Below are positions 60,596 through 64,000 of a DNA stretch of 64,000 nucleotides, one piece after another. Made by a program: the position numbers and the translations under genes. Source of the stretch: JBHJGM01 sp050331815. GTDB taxonomy: Bacteria > Verrucomicrobiota > Verrucomicrobiia > Opitutales > JBHJGM01. The notes beneath the pieces are model-generated. The model had not been told where the DNA came from and ran no database searches. It was given only the letters and a program-made list of their open reading frames with translations. Numbering within the stretch: the first letter of the stretch is position 1; each line of letters starts with the position of its first letter. The stretch spans positions 1 through 64,000 of the forward strand of contig JBHJGM010000003.1 in the NCBI GenBank assembly GCA_050331815.1, written 5' to 3'.

Positions 60596-60883
60596 TGCGG
60601 TTGGCGAGCGCCCCATAACGCGCCGCCAGTTGCTTAGACAGTATCGGCGGCGGGTCTAGCAGGGTCAAGGCGGCAGGCGTGAGCAAGGGCGGCTGTCCTA
60701 GCGTTGGCGTTGGTCTGCCGACTAAGGAATTGAGCCGGGCGGACGACCTATATCGCAGTGCCAGGCCACTGGGGGTCAGGCGTTCATCTGGGAGTCTACG
60801 GGGCCCATGCCCATTCCGGGCCATCAATTAACGTTGCGAGCGTGATTGCACCCTCTACATCGTTTGAGCGTTCCTTACGCGGA

Positions 60884-62557
60884 ATGCTGCAATACCTGCG
60901 AATCGCCAATCTCGCCCTGATGGACGAGGTGTCGCTCGAATTTGAGGGCGGCTTTACGGCTGTGACCGGTGAGACCGGTGCCGGCAAAAGCGTGCTGCTG
61001 GGCGCATTTTCGCTCCTTGCGGGCAACCGCGCCGAGAAGTCCATCATCCGCCAGGGGGCGGATGCCTGCGAGGTTGAGGCGACGCTGTACTTTGAAGAAG
61101 GTGGCCCGATCGCCCGACTGCTTGAAGCACTAGAGCTGCCCGAAATGGAGGAAGGCGCGCTGGTGCTGCGGCGCGTAATCCACCGCGAGAAGCCCGCCCG
61201 CATCCAGGTCAACGGCGCGGCAACCACCCTGGCGAACCTACAGGCCATCGGCGAATTGTGGATCGACTTCCACGGCCCGGGCGAACCGCAGAAACTGCAC
61301 CAGCCCCGCCAGCAACTGGCTTTCCTCGATGCTTACGCGCAGCTTGAAGACGAGGTCGACGAGTACGGAAAATCCTACCGCCAGTGGCGCGAGACGCTCG
61401 AGAAAATCGAAAACCTCGGAAACGCCGAAAAACTTTCCGAAGAGGAAATCGCCTTTTTTCAGAAGCAAATCGACAAGATCGACAGCCTGGCCTTGACCCC
61501 GGAATCGCTTGAGCAGCTTGAGCGCGACCACAAGCGCCTGGCCACCGCCGAGGACCTGCTGCGGCTGTCCGGGCAAATTTCCAGCGGACTTTCCGGCGAG
61601 GAGGGGCTCAGCTCGCAGTTGGGGCAGTTGCTCCGCGATGCACAGGAGCTGGCCGGTATTGAGGAAGATGCTGCCGCGCTGGCCGGTCGCCTCGAGTCGA
61701 CCATCGTCGAGCTGGACGACTTGGCCGGAGAATTTGTGCGCCTGGGCGAAACCGGCGACATCGATGAGGGGACCGCCAGGGAACTTTCCGAAAAAATGGA
61801 CCTCTGGCTGGAGGTGAAACGTCGTCATGGTCCCGAACTCGAAACCGTGCTTAAAAAGCGCGAGACCCTGATCGAGCGTATCGCCGCGCAAAGCGATCTG
61901 GGTGGCCAGCTTGAGACCTTGCACGCCGAGGCCGAAAAGCTCGAAGCACTGTTGCGTGAGAAGGCCGGCGAGCTGACCCAGAAACGCGCCGCCGCCGCCC
62001 AGGGGCTGGCGCGGAAGGTCACCGATTTGCTCGAGAAGCTCGGCTTCCAGAACGCGACGATTCAAATTCGCGTGGCTCCCGAGAGTGGCCTCAAGGAGTA
62101 CGGCAACTCAAAGTGCGAGTTTTTGTTTGCGGCCAACCTCGGCCACGACCCGCTGCCGCTGAACAAGATCGCCTCCTCCGGGGAGACCGCGCGCGTGATG
62201 TTGGCGCTGAAAACCGTGCTAGCCGAAATCGACGCCACGCCGGTGCTGGTCTTCGACGAAGTCGACGCCAACGTGGGCGGCGAAATCGGCGCGGAAGTCG
62301 GCAGGGAGCTGGGTGCGCTGGCCGGCAAGCACCAGGTTTTTTGCGTGACGCACCTGCCGCAAGTGGCGGCCTGGGGACGCCAGCACTATGTAGTCAGCAA
62401 GACCCAGGAAGGCGACGAGACGAACGTATCCATTCAGTCGATACACGCTGAGGAAGAGCCGCGTGTCGAGGAGTTGGCCCGCATGCTGGGCGACCGCGCC
62501 TCCAAGTCCGCGCGCAAGCACGCCGAAGAGCTCCTGAAGACCGTAGCTGTCGACTGA
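60884..62557 (+). CDS. recN: DNA repair protein RecN
   Basis: SMC-like ATPase of 557 residues acting early in double-strand break repair. Walker A is VTGETGAGKSVLLGAFSLLA near the N-terminus and Walker B is PVLVFDEVDANVGGEIGAEV, with the signature motif in LNKIASSGETARVMLALKTV. Between them is a long coiled coil (about 150-370, rich in Glu, Leu and Lys) with the central bend typical of RecN. The ATG at 60884 (MLQYLRIANLALMDEV) is the usual family start; the frame upstream is unrelated. A 288-base gap with no recognised element separates it from the tRNA gene. Confidence 0.96.
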   Translation: MLQYLRIANLALMDEVSLEFEGGFTAVTGETGAGKSVLLGAFSLLAGNRAEKSIIRQGADACEVEATLYFEEGGPIARLLEALELPEMEEGALVLRRVIHREKPARIQVNGAATTLANLQAIGELWIDFHGPGEPQKLHQPRQQLAFLDAYAQLEDEVDEYGKSYRQWRETLEKIENLGNAEKLSEEEIAFFQKQIDKIDSLALTPESLEQLERDHKRLATAEDLLRLSGQISSGLSGEEGLSSQLGQLLRDAQELAGIEEDAAALAGRLESTIVELDDLAGEFVRLGETGDIDEGTARELSEKMDLWLEVKRRHGPELETVLKKRETLIERIAAQSDLGGQLETLHAEAEKLEALLREKAGELTQKRAAAAQGLARKVTDLLEKLGFQNATIQIRVAPESGLKEYGNSKCEFLFAANLGHDPLPLNKIASSGETARVMLALKTVLAEIDATPVLVFDEVDANVGGEIGAEVGRELGALAGKHQVFCVTHLPQVAAWGRQHYVVSKTQEGDETNVSIQSIHAEEEPRVEELARMLGDRASKSARKHAEELLKTVAVD

Positions 62558-62671
62558 CCCACACCGCGTTTCCGAGTGACCGGGTGACCCCGGTAAGACA
62601 AAGTTGGTTTCGTTGAAAAACGCGTTGCGCGCATTGAACGCTCGCGTCGGAGTGAACGCGGGTAGGCGTGC

Positions 62672-63319
62672 CTAGTAGATTGAGGCGGCGTCCGCGTCTT
62701 GTTCTTGTTTCGGGAAGCGGACGGAGTCGACGAAGCGGGCGAAGGCGGGCGTCTGGGTGGCCACTGCAGGGCTGTCGCCGGAGATCTTGAAAAAATAATC
62801 AAAGCCGTCGAAGCGCACGATGGTGACCGAGGTAGTTTTGCTGTTTTCGGGATTTTTGATGATGACGGTTACGGCGCGTTCCCCATCGACCACGCCCTGC
62901 ATGACCTCGGCCCCCGGGCCGCTGTCGGCATTCTCGGGCAGTCCGATCTGACGCCGCCAGCGCTGGATATTTAGTGGCAGCGGCATGCCTGCAGGGAAGC
63001 CCGTAACGGCGATTTCCGCCTGGGTGCTGTCCGGCCCGATGGCCACGAAACTGCCGATGCGCCCGGACACCTCGGGCCCCGTATTGAATTGTGGCGGGAC
63101 CACCCACTCAAGTTCAGGCGGTGCCTCAAACTGCATGCCCGGCGGCGGCTGGGTCATGCTGCGATCAGCGGGCGGCGCGGCGGTCGCGGGTTGCGACTTG
63201 TCGACGTATTTGGGCGTATCGTAACGGGTGACCTCCGGATCGCCTTCGCCGCAACCGGCAAAGAGTATCACGGAGCCGATGACCACGCAGGCGGTCTGGA
63301 TTCTGGCGAACGGTTTCAT
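62672..63319 (-). CDS. Lipoprotein of unknown function
   Basis: Lipoprotein of 215 residues: signal peptide ending in the lipobox ILFAGC (Cys23), a Pro/Ala-rich linker to about residue 65, then a domain with APPELEWVVPPQFN, GRIGSFVAIGPDSTQAEIAV and SVTIVRFDGFDYFFKISGDS. The domain resembles small beta-rich periplasmic proteins, but I recognise no family. The residue after Cys is Gly, which favours outer-membrane sorting. It lies 57 bases after the ychF stop on the same strand, and is convergent with recN. Confidence 0.75.
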   Translation of the reverse strand: MKPFARIQTACVVIGSVILFAGCGEGDPEVTRYDTPKYVDKSQPATAAPPADRSMTQPPPGMQFEAPPELEWVVPPQFNTGPEVSGRIGSFVAIGPDSTQAEIAVTGFPAGMPLPLNIQRWRRQIGLPENADSGPGAEVMQGVVDGERAVTVIIKNPENSKTTSVTIVRFDGFDYFFKISGDSPAVATQTPAFARFVDSVRFPKQEQDADAASIY

Positions 63320-63376
63320 GCGATCTCTAGTTGGTAAATACGAGTCCCGAATCGCGCACGAATCAAGTAGGTGCGT

Positions 63377-64000
63377 TCAGTTGTTGAAACGGAAAAGCGC
63401 GACGTCGCCGTCTTTGAAGACGTAATCTTTACCCTCGACACGGTACTTGCCAGCTTCGCGGGCTTTAGCCGTGCTGCCTGCTTCCACAAGGTCGGCAAAG
63501 TGAACGACCTCGGCCTTGATGAAGCCCTTTTCAAAATCGCCGTGGATGACGCCCGCGCACTGCGGCGCTTTCATGCCGCGGGTAAAGGTCCAGGCCCGCA
63601 CCTCTTTTTCGCCCGCGGTGAAGTAGGAGGCCAGCCCCAGCAGGTGGTAAACACTGCGGATCAGCTGCGTCACGCCGCTATCGCTGACGCCGAGCGACTC
63701 CAGGTATTCGGCGGCCTCGGCGGGCTCGAGTTCGCCGAGTTCCTCCTCCACACGCGCGCAAATGACCACGACCTCGGAACCGTGCCGATCCTTTACATGG
63801 GCCTCGACGGCTTTGGTGAAGTCGTTGCCACCGGCGGCCAGGTCTGCCTCGGCGACGTTGCAGGCAAAGAGCACGCGTTTGGACGAGAGCAGGTTGAAGG
63901 TGTGCAGGCGCGCGGCTTCGTCCTCGGTGGCCTCAAGGGTGTTGGCCGGGCGGCCTTCCTCCAGGTGCGGCAGCAGGCGCTCCAGCAGGGCGACGTTGGC
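63377..64000 (-). CDS. ychF: Ribosome-binding ATPase YchF, 5' end outside window
   Basis: Obg-like P-loop protein; the C-terminal 207 residues are present and the G domain start lies beyond the window. Visible: VLFACNVAEADLAAGGNDF (NxxE nucleotide motif giving ATP preference), then EVVVICARVEEELGEL, LIRSVYHLLGLASYFTAGE and the TGS-like end VRAWTFTRGMKAPQCAGVIH, GDFEKGFIKAEVVHFADL and YRVEGKDYVFKDGDVALFRF. The frame is open to the last base. YchF binds ribosomes and the proteasome-like or stress machinery in characterised bacteria. Last gene of the window, 57 bases before the lipoprotein gene downstream. Confidence 0.95.
   Translation of the reverse strand, partial: ANVALLERLLPHLEEGRPANTLEATEDEAARLHTFNLLSSKRVLFACNVAEADLAAGGNDFTKAVEAHVKDRHGSEVVVICARVEEELGELEPAEAAEYLESLGVSDSGVTQLIRSVYHLLGLASYFTAGEKEVRAWTFTRGMKAPQCAGVIHGDFEKGFIKAEVVHFADLVEAGSTAKAREAGKYRVEGKDYVFKDGDVALFRFNN

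Overview
The window is about 62% GC except for an AT-rich first ~700 bases, and it is densely packed with housekeeping genes. It looks like a chromosome segment from a verrucomicrobial bacterium, probably Opitutales-like. The signs are three PEP-CTERM proteins (two ending in the usual PEPSTYA plus poly-Arg tail), two formylglycine-type sulfatases beside a GH78-like rhamnosidase, a H-X9-DG prepilin-like protein, a chlamydia-style giant GreA and a long three-domain IspG. The phylum is inferred from these family traits; no rRNA gene is present to confirm it.

Layout. 1-1115: AT-rich edge with a cut-off unknown gene and a PEP-CTERM protein. 1.2-7.1 kb: M20 dipeptidase, Pal-like lipoprotein, CbiX-like protein with uvrB, a single lycopene-cyclase-domain protein and an RHH regulator, followed by ~500 bp of AT-rich non-coding DNA. 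17.4-7.6 kb (minus strand): a head-to-tail run uppS-cdsA-dxr-rseP-ispG-rph-sucC-sucD joining isoprenoid precursor synthesis, envelope lipid and protein handling, tRNA maturation and the TCA cycle. 17.6-19.6 kb (plus): pterin carbinolamine dehydratase, sufS and sufU. 19.6-23.3 kb (minus): hisF, a frameshifted Uma2 nuclease gene, and a phosphotransacetylase split into two genes. 23.4-31.8 kb: murJ, sod, tadA, infA, an Old Yellow Enzyme, aroQ, pgpA-pgsA, coaD, two unknown proteins and a structured leader RNA candidate. 31.9-38.6 kb: alpha/beta hydrolase, a frameshifted HAF-repeat PEP-CTERM protein, rsmB, giant greA and an ArsR-methyltransferase fusion.

46.5-39.0 kb (minus) is the most interesting part. 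A cobalamin riboswitch-like leader with a hairpin that would hide the ribosome binding site precedes a PEP-CTERM surface protein, a secreted possibly propeller-like protein, a prepilin-like H-X9-DG protein, a BtuF-like corrinoid-binding protein and a GH78-like enzyme, and the run ends at a strong UUCG terminator. I read it as a B12-controlled surface capture locus built from parts unlike the Bacteroides BtuB/BtuG system.

46.8-64 kb: a sulfatase; the translation cluster nusA-infB-rbfA-nrnA-truB-ribF with a clear sigma70-type promoter; DUF2851, YacP-like NYN nuclease, a second sulfatase and a polyprenyl diphosphate synthase; a CPBP membrane protease preceded by a perfect CRP-type palindrome; tRNA-Ser(UGA); recN; a lipoprotein; and the 3' part of ychF. 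Two genes carry single-base shifts in G runs, which may be sequence errors or real mutations. No IS element, prophage, CRISPR array or rRNA operon was seen.
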